Shown piece after piece: positions 48,001 to 61,501 of a stretch of DNA of 64,000 nt. Origin of the DNA: Avena insularis (taxonomy: Eukaryota; Streptophyta; Magnoliopsida; Poales; Poaceae); the NCBI GenBank assembly GCA_023614405.1, contig CM042694.1, positions 478,055,392 through 478,119,391 of the forward strand, read 5' to 3'. Under the pieces are notes generated by a model, which saw only the letters and a program-made list of their open reading frames with translations, was not told the origin of the DNA and searched no databases. The first letter of the stretch is position 1. Every line of letters starts with the position of its first letter. Made by a program: the position numbers and the translations under genes.

Positions 48001-48769
48001 ATGGAAGTTCAGTACTGCAAGTTCTAGCAGTTGGACAATGGAGGCCAACTCATCTTCGAGAGGGATCTAGATGCACTGTCTGATTACTTGGAGCACCCAC
48101 ATCTGGAATTCTTCGGAGCTCAACTTAATGGTCCACCAGGAGGAGATTTACAATGGATAGTAGTTGTTGATCTTCGAGGCAAGTTAGAGGCACCAATGTT
48201 CGAGAAGATTCAATTCAGCGTGAGAGAACAACTGGCTAGATGGATTAGCCAGGGCTATGCATGAAGCTCTCGCTCGTCTTTGTGCACATAATGTCAACCT
48301 GATCCAAGGAACCCGCTTTGCTCACTATGCAAGGCGTGATTCTATGAGAATGCCTCTGGAGATGCCAAGTCACCCAGAGTTGAAGCGTCAAGTGGAGAAC
48401 CTCGACTTCCTATTGTACGATAGATAGAAGGAGTTGGACAATGCTAGAGAGTTCGCCAACCACAACCTTGCCATTGCCGCCCAGAAGGCCCAGACATTCT
48501 CACTGCTCGTCAAGGATCATTAGTCACTTCGCCGTCAATGCACAAAGAAGGATCGCACCATCGACCGTCTTTGCAAGAAGGTGGCCGATCTCGAGAAGAC
48601 CATCAAGGAGCAGGAAGCTCATCTTGCAGCAAAAGAAGAAGAAGAGGAAGGTGAAGACATCCAAGGGGATATTCACTCGTACCTCAGCAATGATGATGAC
48701 TATCTGGAGGATGATGCCACGGACTTCTACACCGACGATGATGACTCCGACTTCATCGATGATGAGTAG
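48001..48769 (+). pseudogene. Pre-gag accessory ORF of element 2 (broken)
   Basis: Homologue of 12216-12980 at the same distance from the primer site. ATG 48001 is followed by a TAG at 48025-48027 (CAG in element 1). A two-base loss near 48227 shifts the frame. Another TAG at about 48424 replaces a CAG of element 1. The globular part keeps GGQLIFERDL, EFFGAQL and DLRGKLEAP. The C-terminal frame 48581-48769 keeps the charged coiled-coil-like segment and the acidic tail (DDDYLEDDATDFYTDDDD). Retention of the tail in two diverged subfamilies suggests that the protein once mattered to the element. Confidence 0.7.
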
Positions 48770-49018
48770 ATGCACTAGAGTACTATCGTAGGAGTGAGAA
48801 GTATTGGTCCCATTGTATCTTAGCTCACAGAATCGTTCTTAAAACCATCTGTTTTCTTTTTTATGTTGTGGTGTGTGTGTTTGTATCGTGTGCTTGCTTG
48901 AATGACTGAAAACAAGTTAGTTGCAAAACCTGAGTCAAACTCAAAGTTTTAGCTTTGAAACCAAAACCATGAACCTTAGAACTTTCCCTCTTACCCCATT
49001 ATCTATCTCAATCTTCAG

Positions 49019-50095
49019 ACCGCAAAGTTAGTAGGGCAGAGCGCCAAGCAAATCTAGCCACCCTGTAGCAGATCGCCTAGATGGCTCACAACAATCAGAA
49101 CCATGGAAATCAGGATCATCATGGATCCAAACTCAAAAACTTTCAGAATACCAATCCCCCTATCTTCAACAAATCTGAAGACCCACTGGATGCTGATTAT
49201 TGGTTACAGATCATGGAGAACAACTTAGAAGTCGCCAGAGTGGATGCCAACGAGAAAGTTATGTTTGCCACCCACTATCTAGCAGGAGATGCAAGAGCAT
49301 GGTGGAACACCACCCGCACGATGAACCACGGTCAAGTGATGACGTGGGAAGCCTTCAAAGTAAGGTTCAGTCGCACCCATGTGCCATAGGGTCTAGTCAC
49401 CAGAATGAGAGATGAATTCAGAGAGCTAAAGCAAGGCAGAATGACTGTAGTGGAGTACCGTGACATATGATTGTCCTCACCAGGTATGGACCTGATGAGA
49501 TCAACACGGAGGCCAAGGAGAGATTTCTGAACGGACTGCATGATGAGATGCAGACGATGCTAGTCAACATTCGTTTTGAGGATCTCGAAGAGTTAGTTGA
49601 CTTTGCCATTCAGATGGAAGGGAAGATCAATCAAGCAAACGACAACCGCAAATGTCGGATGATGCACCAAGCTGGATCCAACAGTCACCAGAAGTATCGC
49701 CCCAACCCGTCTGCCGGATATGCCCCGCGTAACAATCGACCCCCAATGTCTCGCCCAAGCTACCCCAACCATAGCGGAGGAAATGTGAAGTCCGAAGGAA
49801 ACAACAACCACCCCGGCAACTCCAGCAATTTCAACCGTGCACCTCCCAAGTCCAACAACAACAACACTGCACCGAGAAGTGGAAGCAATGATGTGCCCGT
49901 GGCAGCAAAAGACAAGTCTCAGATTACTTGTTTCGAGTGTGGAGTGAAGGGTCACTACTCCAATGAGTGTCCCAAGAAGATTGTCGCCACTGCCAATGTG
50001 AATGCCCTAGCTCAACAACAGCGTCGTGTTCAGCCCGGAAGAAGATTCTCCCTAGGGAACCCTCACAACCGCAACGGCTGTCTCTTCCACATGAA
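49019..50095 (+). pseudogene. Gag of element 2 (start deleted)
   Basis: The first 76 bases of gag, including its ATG (13247-13322 in element 1), are missing at the 49018/49019 junction. The core frame 49081-49389 has YWLQIMENNLEV and ATHYLAGDARAWW. A TAG at 49387-49389 and a shift near 49470 follow. The 425-residue frame 49467-50744 then carries the Gag C-terminus with an intact CCHC knuckle at 49929-49970 and runs on into protease. Confidence 0.9.
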
Positions 50096-51937
50096 CGTCG
50101 AACAAGCCCAAGAAGCGCCAGATGTCGTGCTGGGTATGTTTTCCGTCAACTTAGTTTTAGCAAGAGTGTTGTTTGATTCTGGAGCATCGCACTCGTTTGT
50201 CACCGAAGAATCTGCATGCACTAGTAAGATTCACCCAACCAACCTGAAGCATGTTATGATAGTTCAAATACCCGGTTCAACCACAAAAGCTAGAAAAATT
50301 TGCAAAGTTGTGCCTATCAGAATACATGGGATAGATTTTTATGCCAATCTAATAGTACTTGGAACCAAAGGTTTGGAACTAGTACTAGGAATGGATTGGA
50401 TGTCGAAGCATAAAGGATTGATTGACTGTGCCAAGAAAGCCATCACCATGACCAGTAGCTCTGGAGTATCAATAGAGCATATATCTGAAACCTTGCCCCG
50501 TCAGTTCAAGTGCAATAAGAGTCTAGCCCTACCCACCATAGACCAAGTCAGAGTAGTCTGTGAATACCCTGACGTATTTCCAAATGAATTGCCCGGTATG
50601 CCCCCGGATCGGGATATTGAGTTCATTATTGAACTAATCTCTGGAACCAGACCCATAGCTCAGAGACCCGATAGCATGAACCCGTCAGAGTTAGTGGAGC
50701 TGAAGAAGCAATTGGATGCTATGCTGGAGAAAGGCTTGATTTAACCAAGCGCATCGCCATGGAGATCGCCCGTGTTGTTCGTCGACAAGAAAGATGGAGG
50801 CAACCGTTTATGCACAGATTACAGGAAGTTGAATGACATCACAATCAAGAACAAGTACCCATTGCCAAAGATATAGGATCTATTTGATCAGTTGACTGGT
50901 GCCAGTGTGTTCTCTAAGATTGATCTTAGGACCGGTTATCACCAACTAAAGATTCGTGCAACAGATATTCCAAAGACCGCCTTTACCACCAGATATGGAT
51001 TATATGAGTATACGGTCATGTCTTTTAGATTAACCAATGCCCCTGCTTATTTCATGAATCTCATGAATAAGATCTTTATGAATTTTCTGGATAAGTTTGT
51101 CGTTGTGTTTATCGACGATATTCTTATCTACTCCAAGTCAGAAGAAGAGCATGAGCAACATATGAGAATCATCCTTGAAACCCCTAGAGAGCATCAATTG
51201 TATGCCAAGTTTAGCAAATGTGAGTTTTGGCTGAAAGAAGTAGGATTCCTCGGACATATTGTGTCTTCCGGAGGAGTCGCTATTGACCCCGCCAAGATCA
51301 AAGATGTCGAAGAATGGGAAGCCCCAACCACTCAAACCCAAGTCTGTGCATTTCTCGGATTAGAGGATATTACCGCAAGTTTGTAGAAGGATTTTCGAGC
51401 ATCGCAAGACCAATGACCCAATTGTTGAAGAAGGACAAGAAGTTTGAATGGACCGACAAATGTGAAGCAACTTTCCAAGAGCTCAAAAGGAGATTGATAT
51501 CAGCCCCAATATTGATTATGCCAGATATCAAGAAGTCGTTTGATGTGTATTGTGATGCATCCAAGATTGGTCTCGGATGTGTATTGATGCAAGAAGGCAA
51601 AGTCATCGCATATCTGAATCGACAACTAAAGCGGCATGAGCAAAACTATCCTACCCATGATCTTGAACTAGCAACCGTAGTGTTAGCTTTGAAGACATGC
51701 CGTCATTACCTTATGGGTAATCGCTGTGAGATTTACTCAGATCACAAGAGCTTGAAGTATATTTTCATTCAGAAGGAGCTGAATATGAGGAAAAGGAGAT
51801 GGATAGAGTTAATCAAGGATTATGACCTTGAAATTCACTATCACCCCGGCAAAGCCAATGTGGTAGCAGATGCTCTTTTAGCAGATTGCCGTTTGGCTAA
51901 ACACCTTGATCAAGGAGAAGCAACCAAGTTTGCATGA
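50096..51937 (+). pseudogene. Pol part 1 of element 2: protease, RT, RNase H (broken)
   Basis: The protease active site DSGA is intact at 50175-50186. Stops fall at 50742-50744 (CAA to TAA) and 50874-50876. The RT then runs open from before 50892 to 51386 with [11 protein letters not shown] and an intact FIDD at 51108-51119. [11 protein letters not shown] has R where G is usual. A one-base loss near 51367 shifts into 51314-51937, which holds complete RNase H motifs: [23 protein letters not shown] with the catalytic Glu present, YSDHKSL and NVVADAL. This copy therefore keeps active-site residues that element 1 lost. Confidence 0.92.
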
Positions 51938-53451
51938 GGAGTTGGAGCAGTTTAGAACTGAGCTAGTTAGCAAAGGATTTTTAGCTAGCATTCAACTTCA
52001 ACCCACTTTGATTATCCAAATCAAGGAAGCCCAGAAGGGAAATGCAAGTATCGACAGAATCAAGCGTCGTATTGGTACAAGAAAGGTACCTGGATTCACC
52101 GAAGACGAAGAGGGAGTTCTGTGGTACAAAGGACATATCTGTGTGCCAGCAGATTCGGAGCTGAAGCAAGTTATAATGCAAGAAGCTCATGATACTCTTT
52201 ATTCTATCTACCCCGGAGGAACAAAGATGTATCAGGATTTGAAGGAGCAATTTTGGTGGCACAAGATGAAGAGGGAAATTGGAAGCTACATCGCCAAGTG
52301 TGATATCTGTCAAAGAGTCAAGGTGGAACATCAGAGACCCGCAGGACTATTGCAACCATTGCAGATTCCGGAATGGAAATGGGATTCCGTCGGAATGGAC
52401 TTTATGACCGGTTTGCCTACTTCTAGTAGGGGAAATGACTCAATCTGGGTCATCGTTGATAGACTGTCCAAGGTAGCCCATTTTATACCTGTCAAGACAA
52501 CCTACCAGAGTTCGAAGCTAGCAGAGTTGTTCATTGCTAGAATCGTCAGTTTGCATGGAACCCCCAAGACCTTAGTGTCGGATCGAGGAACCCAATTTAC
52601 CTCGAGATTTTGGCAGAAAGTCCAAGAAGGATTAGGAACCAAGTTGAATTTCAGCACAACTTATCCCCGCAAACCGACGGATAGACTGAAAGAGTCAACC
52701 AAATCTTAGAAGATATATTAAGAGCTTGTGTCTTAGAGTATGGATCAAAATAGGAAGATTGTCTGCCTTTCGCAGAATTCTCATACAACAACAATTACCA
52801 AGCCAGTTTGCAAATGGCCCCATTTGAATTCTTATATGGAAGGAAATGTCGTACCCCTTTGAATTGGTCGCAAGTAGGAGAGAGTCAGATTTTCGTACCC
52901 GACATCCTACGGGAAGCCGAAGAGAAGGTTCACAAAGTCTGTGAGCACCTCAAGACCGCCCAATCCAGACAGAAGAGTTATGCTGACAAGAGAAGGAGAG
53001 ACCTGACTTTCAATGTCAGAGATTTTGTGTATCTCAAGGTTTCTCCATTGAAGGGAACACAACGTTTTAGTCTGAAAGGAAAGTTAGCCCCAGATATATC
53101 GGTCCCTTAAAGATTCTGAATCGCCGAGGAGAAGTATCGTATCAACTGGAACTGCTTGAGGAGATGTCTACCATCCACAATGTGTTCCATATCTCTTTAC
53201 TTCGCAAATGCCTAGAAGTGCCGGAGAAGACCGAAGTTTTCAAGAACATCGATCGCCGAGCTGTGGATATCAACAAGGATCTGACGTATCGTGAAGTGCC
53301 CATCCGTATCTTGGAGGAAGCCTATAGAACCACCAGGACCTGGAGTATCAAATTTCTCAAGATCCAATGGAGCAACCATATCGAAGAAGAAGCCACTTGG
53401 GAGCGAGAAGATTATATTAGGACAGAGTTTCCAGATCTCTTTAGTTCCTAG
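51938..53451 (+). pseudogene. Pol part 2 of element 2: integrase and chromodomain (broken)
   Basis: The frame 51906-52709 contains the HHCC region: EAHDT is intact, but IYPGG replaces IHPGG, so a zinc-binding His is lost; CDICQ is kept. The core has MDFMTGLP and VSDRGTQF. A one-base loss near 52669 (TTYPRKP for the expected YHPQT) breaks it before the catalytic Glu. A TAG at 52751-52753 replaces Trp. Frames 52808-53110 and 53164-53451 carry the integrase C-terminus and a chromodomain (PIRILEEAYRT, KIQWSNH, ATWERED). The ORF ends 48 bases before the LTR. Confidence 0.92.
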
Positions 53452-53485
53452 GTTTCTTTCTTAAATCTCGGGACGAGATTTTTTT

Positions 53486-53499
53486 AAGGGGGGAAGGTT
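53486..53499 (+). other. Polypurine tract of element 2
   Basis: AAGGGGGGAAGG then TT, directly before the 3' LTR. Confidence 0.85.
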
Positions 53500-56400
53500 T
53501 GTAACATCCCAAAACTTTAATCCAAGTTATCAAGATCCAAATCACCCAACTTGGGGTTAACAAAAACTTTTTATTGTTAAAATCCATTAAGCATGCATAT
53601 GTGTGTTGCATTAATTTGGAATTGTTTTGAATTGCCATGATTGTTTGTTCTAATGGTTGTAAAATGATTCTAAGATGAATGCCACATCATCTAGATCATT
53701 CCCAAGCAAAGTCCAAAGAAAAAGAAATCAAAAAGAATTAATAAATAGAAATGGTCACTTTTGCCATTTTAATCAACTAGGCCACTTTGGGTGTTCCTAG
53801 AACTCAATTTCAAACAGAAATAATTATGGATCTTTGCACCCCTTGATAGTACAAGTAAATATGTACCAAGGCCCACCTTGTGATCTTACACAAACATTTA
53901 AACCCTAATTTAAATTGGCATTTGAAAATGGAATCAAGTGTATGTACCTAGATCCCACTTTTTCAAAAACCATGCAAATGAATTCAAGTTGACAATCCCC
54001 AGCAACCACAGACTACCAAGCAACAGTGAAGATCACTCAAAAAAATTTATTCAAAAATTTGAAAGTTTATTTCTTTCGGTCATTTTGTCAAACACCTTGT
54101 GTGCACAAATCAGACAAAAATCACAAACACTATTGTGAGCAGTGTTCTGGCCAATGTGGTCTCCCATTTTGCAACCACAGCAACCCCAGTGCACCCCCTA
54201 CCCTATGCTAGCCCGGCCACTCACTGTGCACACGACCAAATGGTCATGGCCACTAATGTCGAGCACCTTGAGCACCCCCACCGTTGATATCATGCCCCTA
54301 GCGCTGCTAGCCTCGTCCACCATGTCTAGCGCGTCGCCCGTGCTCCACTTACCCCTCCAGGCCAGCCCTAGCTCGAAGACAGAGAGAGGAGGAGCCAGGA
54401 CTACCGTGCCCGGGACGTGTCTGCCATGCCTACGCCGCCCGCCGTTCACGCGCTGTCCCCGCTCCAGCCGACCTCGCCTCGCTCCCGCCGCCCGCCTACA
54501 CGATCACCAGTGTCCTAGGAGGCTAACGGACATGCCCGTTCCTTGGACCGTGCCTCGTAACCATCGGCCGCCGCGAAACTCGCCGTCGACCGAGGCAGCA
54601 TGCGTGCAATGACGATCACTTCTCCCGACCACCTTGCACTACACGCGCACCTCCATGACGACTGCCAGGGAACCGCCCACCATCCTAGCCCACCGCCCAC
54701 GCCTCTAACTCGTTGTGCCGCCGCCCCCGTCGAGCTCTGCCCATGCCGTACTGCACCCCTCGCCTCGCTATAAAAAGAGCCTCCCAGCACCATTTCTTCA
54801 CACCACCTCCCTCCACTCCACCTCAGAAACCTCCTAGAGCCCCACCGGAGCAAGCCGCTGCCCGTAGCGCTCCAATTTCACCGGAGACCACCGCGGAAGG
54901 AGGAGAAGGGCGCCACTGATCCAGGCTATCTCTAGGGACGCCTCCGGTACCAGGAGAACCGCCGTCCTTGACTCGTCCAGTTGCCCGACTCACCAACCCT
55001 CGCCGGAGCTCCGGTAAGCCTCCCTAGACCCCTCACCGACCGTGCTAGGGTTCGTCCCCGTCGTGCACTGTTCCAGTGAGAATGATAGATGTGATCCGTT
55101 GATCCAGGATCTAATCCTACGGTCCCCATCCTCCCATACCAGTTCGGCAGCCCCTGTCCCACTGACAGGTGGGGCCCTCACTTAAGCCAGCCCTGGCTGC
55201 AGAGCCTTGATGGGCGCCCATTTATTTCAGCAACCCAAAGAGATTCAAATAAATCTTTTTCAATTTTAGCTTAAACTCAATTCTGTCCCTTAGTTCAAAA
55301 ATCCTTTCAGAGTGTTCTACTTCACCAAAATTAATTATTCCAATTTTGTTGGAAAGATAATGAAAATCTCTATCCAAGCTCGTTGGATTTAAAACAATTA
55401 GAGTTAGAGATCTCTCCTAGTAAAAATAACAAGACAGAGGCTTTTTCACATTCAAACTTTTTTCTAAAATCAACCATACTAGCTTTTGAGTTGATTCCAA
55501 CTCTCAAAAATCATATTTGACCACACCTATCTGAATATGTAATAATATTAAGGATTCCATGCAGTGACTTTGGACTAGTACCAAAATAATGCTATATAGG
55601 CATTTCTAGTCACTTTAAATCATTTAAATATTAAACTTAAACTTCTTAAAATGTGATCCAACATTTAAATCACATTCCCATGCATTAGAATATGTGGTGA
55701 TGACATGTGTCCACATGATCCCATATTTTAATTGGAGAATATTAAATCTTAGTTATTTTCAATGAGTAGAAATTACTTTTCTCAAATAAAATAAATGAAA
55801 CTTGTTCATTAAAACTTGTGATGTTTGTGATGATACTAGATCATCAAATATGTGCCTTAGTGTGCTAAGTAGACTAGTTAAGTATTGTTTGGTGATTGTG
55901 TAATCCGTATGTATTTATAGACGATAGTACCGACCAAGTCAACGAGGAGGAGGGGTTCTACCCCGAGGAAGAAGAGGATAATTTCAACCACTGCGCCAAT
56001 CAGGGCAAGCTATTGTTAGCAAACTATAATTATACAAGATGGCCTAAGCAAGATGCATTAGGAATGCTTTGGTTATACCTTTTGACTTATATGTGACACC
56101 CTCAGAATCGGCCTTATGCAAGTTTCAGCGCTTCCCGCCAAACCCGCATAGAAACGATTCAAAGGTGCCCACCAGGCACTTGCGTGCGGGTGGAAAACAA
56201 AGTAATATCATTATACAATAGTCCTCGATGGAACCCACAAAACAGATATATACAACAACGACTCCATGAGTCAAGAATACAAATATAACATACAAAGATC
56301 CAAATCACCTTGAAAACGATACAGCGTCCGAGTACGGACAAGATGCAAATTGAGCTGAGAGCCCGGAAGAATAACCAGTGGCGTCCATAACCCTGCCCAG

Positions 56401-59400
56401 GCCAAGCCGGAAGGGTAACCCTGCTAACGACGTCGATCTCAAAACCTGCTTAAACAAAAGGGGTGCCGACAAAGGGCAAAGGAAAAGGAGAGCGATCAGT
56501 ACTGAGGCCAGTACACGGCAAGACTAGAATTCGGCGGTCCTCGCCTACATAGGAATGGTGGACTGAGCGGCAGCGCGGCATGCACTAAACAACCTATAGA
56601 GACTCAAGATAACTGTCGGCTATCAGAGAGGGATAAGAAAGGCCTATTCGGAACCAACCTGATACTATCACCAAACATACCCATCCTGGTATTTTCCCCT
56701 CGTGACCAGACGAGGAAGTCAACCGAGGAACTCACACCGTTGGCAGTTTTATTTATTCAGTTATCGTTGCAGCAATTACTAGTCAGGTGTAGATAGTCAT
56801 CTGGATATAATAAGCAGTGGGCACTTTTAGTTAACCATTCCGTTGTAGTTGCAACACTTACTAGTCAGATACGATTAGCATGAGATATCCCAAACCCAGC
56901 AGTTGTTGGTACTTTTATTTAGCCATTCCGTTGCAGTGAAGCTGATTACTAGTCATATCGGATAAGTCAAATTATAACAGTAAACTTTAGTTATAGTTGT
57001 CTATGATCGAGAACTGTGCTCCAAGTCGTCCATAACCGCGGACACGGCTTTTCGAAAAGATTTAACCCTGCAGGGGTGCACCAAAGTATCCACACGCCCG
57101 ACCCTTGTTGCGGATCGGTTAACATACACCCATCGGTATGTCGGCGGCCTAAGTCATGACGCTTTCCGGACCCAAAGCAAGTACATGGGGCCACCCACTA
57201 AGCTACCCGGCTGCTCCGAATCCCGACCGTGGGTTGCGCGGTGCTGCAAAACGATCAGGAACCCGAAGTGTGACTGGCTTGTCGATACCGAAAACACTCC
57301 GCAATCCTAAGCATCTGGTGCTCCACGCACAATCTTAAATAAAGCAGTAAAGCATGGCATAAGTACAAGATAGTAATAAAGCTCCAAACTACTTTGTGGC
57401 CCCCAGTACAATACTTTGAAATCAGGTACTAATCGATGGGGGTGCCCACACACCCCACCTGTGGTTAGCGCGCTCGATCTCGGAACAGGTGTCAAGAACT
57501 CGGGGTCCTACGGGACACCAATGAGCGGTTAAAATCCAAATATTGTCTATTACCCATCGGTGCCTCTACATTTACCTACTTTCAATTTTAGTTATTAAAC
57601 AATAATTAAAGCCATGATCATCTCCAACATTAAACATGCGGCAAGACTCCAACAACTGTGGTACTTGGCGACACGCAACAGCACTTGAGCAAGCGACTAC
57701 GACGCGCAAGTCCAACTATCTACCAATCAACAGGTAATAGGATGTGTCCAAGGCAATATAAGGCTGCAAGGGATATCACGGATACGAAAACTAGAGCATC
57801 GCAACACAGATAGCAATAGATCAACAGGGGGGAATAAATACTATAAAAGTAAGATAGGTAGAAAGGGGGGGGGTGCTCGCCTGAAAACATTGCCGAAGGT
57901 TCATCCGAAGATCGGGTCGACACTCGCATCAACTCATCGGCCTAATCCGTGAAGAAGCAAAGCACTAGAAGAAACACCGGATGGACTATTTAATACTATG
58001 ACAGAAGATCGGGCATGATGCATGTATGATGTTTGACATGGCAAAGGTGCGATGCAATTAGGCAATATTAAGCGGAATCGGGGTCCCGACAATTAAATAG
58101 ATGGTTCATGTTGTTTAGATACCCCACAATTTAAATGTTGTCTTAACATGGCAAAAGATAGCACCGGTTCGCTACCCAAATTTAAATGGGACCAATATAA
58201 GACTAGATTTGCCCGCATATGGATCCCATATTTAATTTAGGTGAATCGTCGAAACACCCCAAACACCCATAATATGTATGCAAGCATGACAATTTAATAT
58301 GCACAAATTAAACATCATGTTATAAAAATATAGAGGCTTAGGGTCAGACATTGGATCGAAGATCTTGGGGTTTCGGGGGATCGGGTCTGGGCTCTCCGGG
58401 ATAGCGATCGGATCTAGGGTTGGATAACTTGATGTCCGTGTAGGCGATCTTGTTGGAACCATATCGAAGGCCCTGACGTCGGGAAGATCTTGACGTTCCA
58501 TGAAGGAGGTCTTGACGCTTCGGTCTGGTGTCGTCCTCCAAGTACCGCGGGTTCTCGGTGTGGTTCTCTTGGGTCTAAACGCCGATGGTTTCTGGGGTTT
58601 GGCAAACTTCGAGTTATTCTAGCCGTCTGCAATTGCACAGCCGTATCACCACCACATCCTCCCTGTTACCCAGGAAGTGCACCAATAAGAGTCAAACCAC
58701 AGAACAACTTACTGAACATCACGAATCAGTAGTACTAAACACCTGACAACCACCACTATCAACTAGTGATACTGTCGATGTTGGCTACTGCTGCTGCCAG
58801 GACCGTTGACAGAGGCCAGAGCCGCGATGGGGCGAGGAAGGTGCAGCCGGGGATCTTGCTGGCGTGACCGCAAGGCCAGTGGCGATGGCGCTTTACTGCG
58901 GGAGGGCGGCGGCAGCTCAGCATGGCCTGAGGGCGGTGCTCGAGCTGGCGGAGCTCAGTCTGGGGAAGGTCGGCACGGCGATGGCGGTGTGGCGGGAGGA
59001 GGACGCAGGCGACGGCGACTAGAGGCCGACAGAGACGAGGGTCGCGGGATGGCCAGAGCGGAGGAGGCCGGAGCGGTGGGGTTGGGGATCCGAAGGCCGC
59101 GGTGGCGCAGGGGCCCGTGGCGGCGGTGGAGCTTGGTGCAGGGCGGGTCCGCGCAGGGCCGGGTCAAGCGCGGGCTTGTGGCGGCGCGCTGGGTATGGCG
59201 AGGGCCAGCAAGGGGAGGGTCCGGCGGCGGCAGGGCGATGCGGGCCGAGGAAGCTCATGCGGTGGCGCTCGCTGACGTAGGCGGAGCGGCGGCCGGGCGG
59301 TGGCGGTGACGACCGTGAGGTGAGAGGGAGCCGCGGGGATAGGGGTAGGTGGCTTCGGGCGGTTCGCGATGGGATGGGGATGGTTTGCGTGTGCGTGTCC

Positions 59401-61501
59401 GCGAGGTGGGTCCAGGCGACGTGGGGGGAAGTGCCCAGGTGGGGGTAGGTGGAAGCGGGGCTGTGAGGAGAGTGGGGTGGGGCGCCGGGCGCGTGAGCGA
59501 GCGGAAGAGGGTTCGCGCGGGGTGAGCGCGTGGGATTGGGCGCGTCTGCGGGAGTGCGTGCAGGTGCGGGGCAGGTGTGGGCCCGGGGCCAGGCCGGCGT
59601 GTGGTGGAGGGAGAGAGGGTTTTGGGCTGGTTGCGTGCGTGTGGGATGGATCTCAGGTGGCAGGATGTGCCTGGGCAGGTGGGGGGGCTGTGTGAAGGGG
59701 TGGAGGGGGTTGGGGTGAGGTGGCAGGTTAGGAATGGATGGGGTGGAGGAAGTGGTGAGGTGGCGGGTGGTGATTGGCCGGGGTGATGTGGCTGGGGATG
59801 GGTAGATTAGGATTAGGTAGGAAAAGAGTTGGGGTAGCTGGGATTTTATCTGGAGGTGGCAGTGGGCTTCAGACTGGCGGGCTGCCTTCTAAAAACAATT
59901 TAAATTCTTTATTTATTTAAAACGGGGCTTTTGCAAACCGTTGGTAGACAAAACAAAATATTCCGGAGACCCGGATTTTGTGTTTGAATAAAGACGGAGC
60001 GTTTAGAAAACAAAAACAGACTTTTCGAAAATAGTTTTTAAACAAACCATGCAAGGTGATGACGATGCTCAAATGCAATGTGGCATGATGACATGAGCAT
60101 GCAGTCATGATGATGCAATGCACAAAAACAACGCGATTTTCTAGTAGTGGTTTTTGCGGGGCGCCACATTATACCTACTCCAAGTTTTACCTACAAGCTT
60201 TACTTTCTTTTACTTTACCAAAGTTCCTTACTTTGTTTATAGATAGCATAAATAGTATAAAACTTGGCCTATCTATTTAGACTTAGATGACATTCTATGG
60301 CATGAGATTGATATTAGCATCCCACATTAGTGAACACTCTTAACTTAGTGATTAGAGCTAAACCAAAAACTTGATCATTCTAGATGGGAATACTTGGTGA
60401 AAATGACTTATGAAAACCTTGGAATGATGAGTCATTCTATTGAGATGTTTTGACATGTGTTGAGAAACAGAAATGGTTTATGATGATGATGAAAATGTTG
60501 AGGCATGAGCCTTAGACCTTTTATAAAAACTGATGGTTGGGTTCGGATGCGATACCATTCCAATTTTACCGTACAACCACTATACCTGAATTGGGTAAGG
60601 CTTAGCCGGAAGTTTATATGCATTAGTATTAGTTCCCTCGTGGGAGAGGTTTGAGCTGAGGCTATCTCTTGATGTTGTCCACCTATACAGTGCCCAGGAT
60701 GGCAGATGGCCATGACTGGGAGGCCAAGCTCATAGGAGAGGTGCTTATACTAGAGTGTGTAAAGGAAAGGTTATGTTTGATTATCTGCATACTAAGTATG
60801 ATGATTCAGGGTTATCTTTAACAGATGTATCGAATTTTGTGGTGAAAGTGTACCATCTCTGCAGAGTGTCAAACTATTCGAATAGCCGTGTCCGCGGTTA
60901 TGGACAGTTGGAGTGGCCATACCATTCCATTGTCAGATGTTTTCAAAATGACTTATGAAATGAATGGTGACATGACTTGACCACAACAGAGTTGTGGCTA
61001 TGACAACTAAGTTCCCACTTACGTGATTTCAAAATTTATTTTATCTTTCTTTGTTTCTGAACTCAGCTTAGGTTTCAAACTTAACTTTACAAAAAAACCT
61101 AGAATTTAGCATTCCTACTAGAACTACTTTACTTGTTAGTGATAGTTTGCGAGTACTTAAAGAGTACTCATGGCTTTGTCCCTGGCTATTCCCGTGTCCA
61201 GGCTATGAGGAGGACTACCAAGAGGAAGGACAGCAGGATGGATATGACAACTTGGATCATCTCCCATCATCAGCACTGCTTGTGACCCTGAAGATGGACC
61301 CCACCGCTACGCTATTTATTCCGCTACTTGTTTGTACTAAGACTGGATCATGAGATCCTTTATTTGTGTAAGACCTTATTATGGTTTGTAATGGATGATG
61401 TACTATGATATCCAATCTGTTATGTCTCACAAAAATGGTAATCATGGGATTGTGATGTATGACATAACAGGCATTTGGGATTAAAAATCCGGGTGTTGAC
61501 A
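53500..61501 (+). repeat. 3' LTR of element 2, interrupted
   Basis: Homologous to 43864-47769 in two pieces, 53500-56091 and 60174-61501 (60169-60173 is the duplicated target). The 4,077-bp solo LTR lies between them. It is followed by AAGTA, the second copy of the element's target duplication. Confidence 0.95.
56092..60168 (+). mobile_element. Solo LTR of a long-LTR retrotransposon
   Basis: 4,077 bp starting TGTGACACCC and ending GGCGCCACA, flanked by a perfect TTATA duplication (56087-56091 and 60169-60173). The insertion point is confirmed by the uninterrupted 5' LTR of element 2 near 46445. It has TG...CA ends, no primer site and no coding domain. It therefore fits a solo LTR left by recombination between the LTRs of a full element, perhaps another chromovirus (inference from length and the TGTRACACCC start). 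57865-57873 is a run of nine G. From about 58800 to 59850 the plus strand is GC- and especially G-rich. Long frames there (for example 58806-59309) follow from base composition, not coding. Confidence 0.88.

Larger units (their letters stand above)
43864..61501 (+). mobile_element. Element 2: chromovirus related to element 1, with a nested solo LTR
   Basis: 17,638 bp between a perfect duplication AAGTA (43859-43863 and 61502-61506). Without the 4,077-bp insert at 56092-60168 and its 5-bp duplication it is about 13.56 kb, like element 1. The LTRs start TGTAACATCC. The 5' LTR ends TGATA and the 3' LTR ends TGACA. The layout is identical: tRNA-Met primer site, pre-gag ORF, gag, protease, RT, RNase H, integrase, chromodomain. 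All genes are broken. It interrupts an exon of a minus-strand host gene. Confidence 0.95.

Noticed and set aside
58806..59786. 167-residue and neighbouring G-rich frames
   Set aside because: Glycine/arginine/alanine-rich output in several frames at once is what G-rich DNA gives by chance. It is inside the solo LTR.
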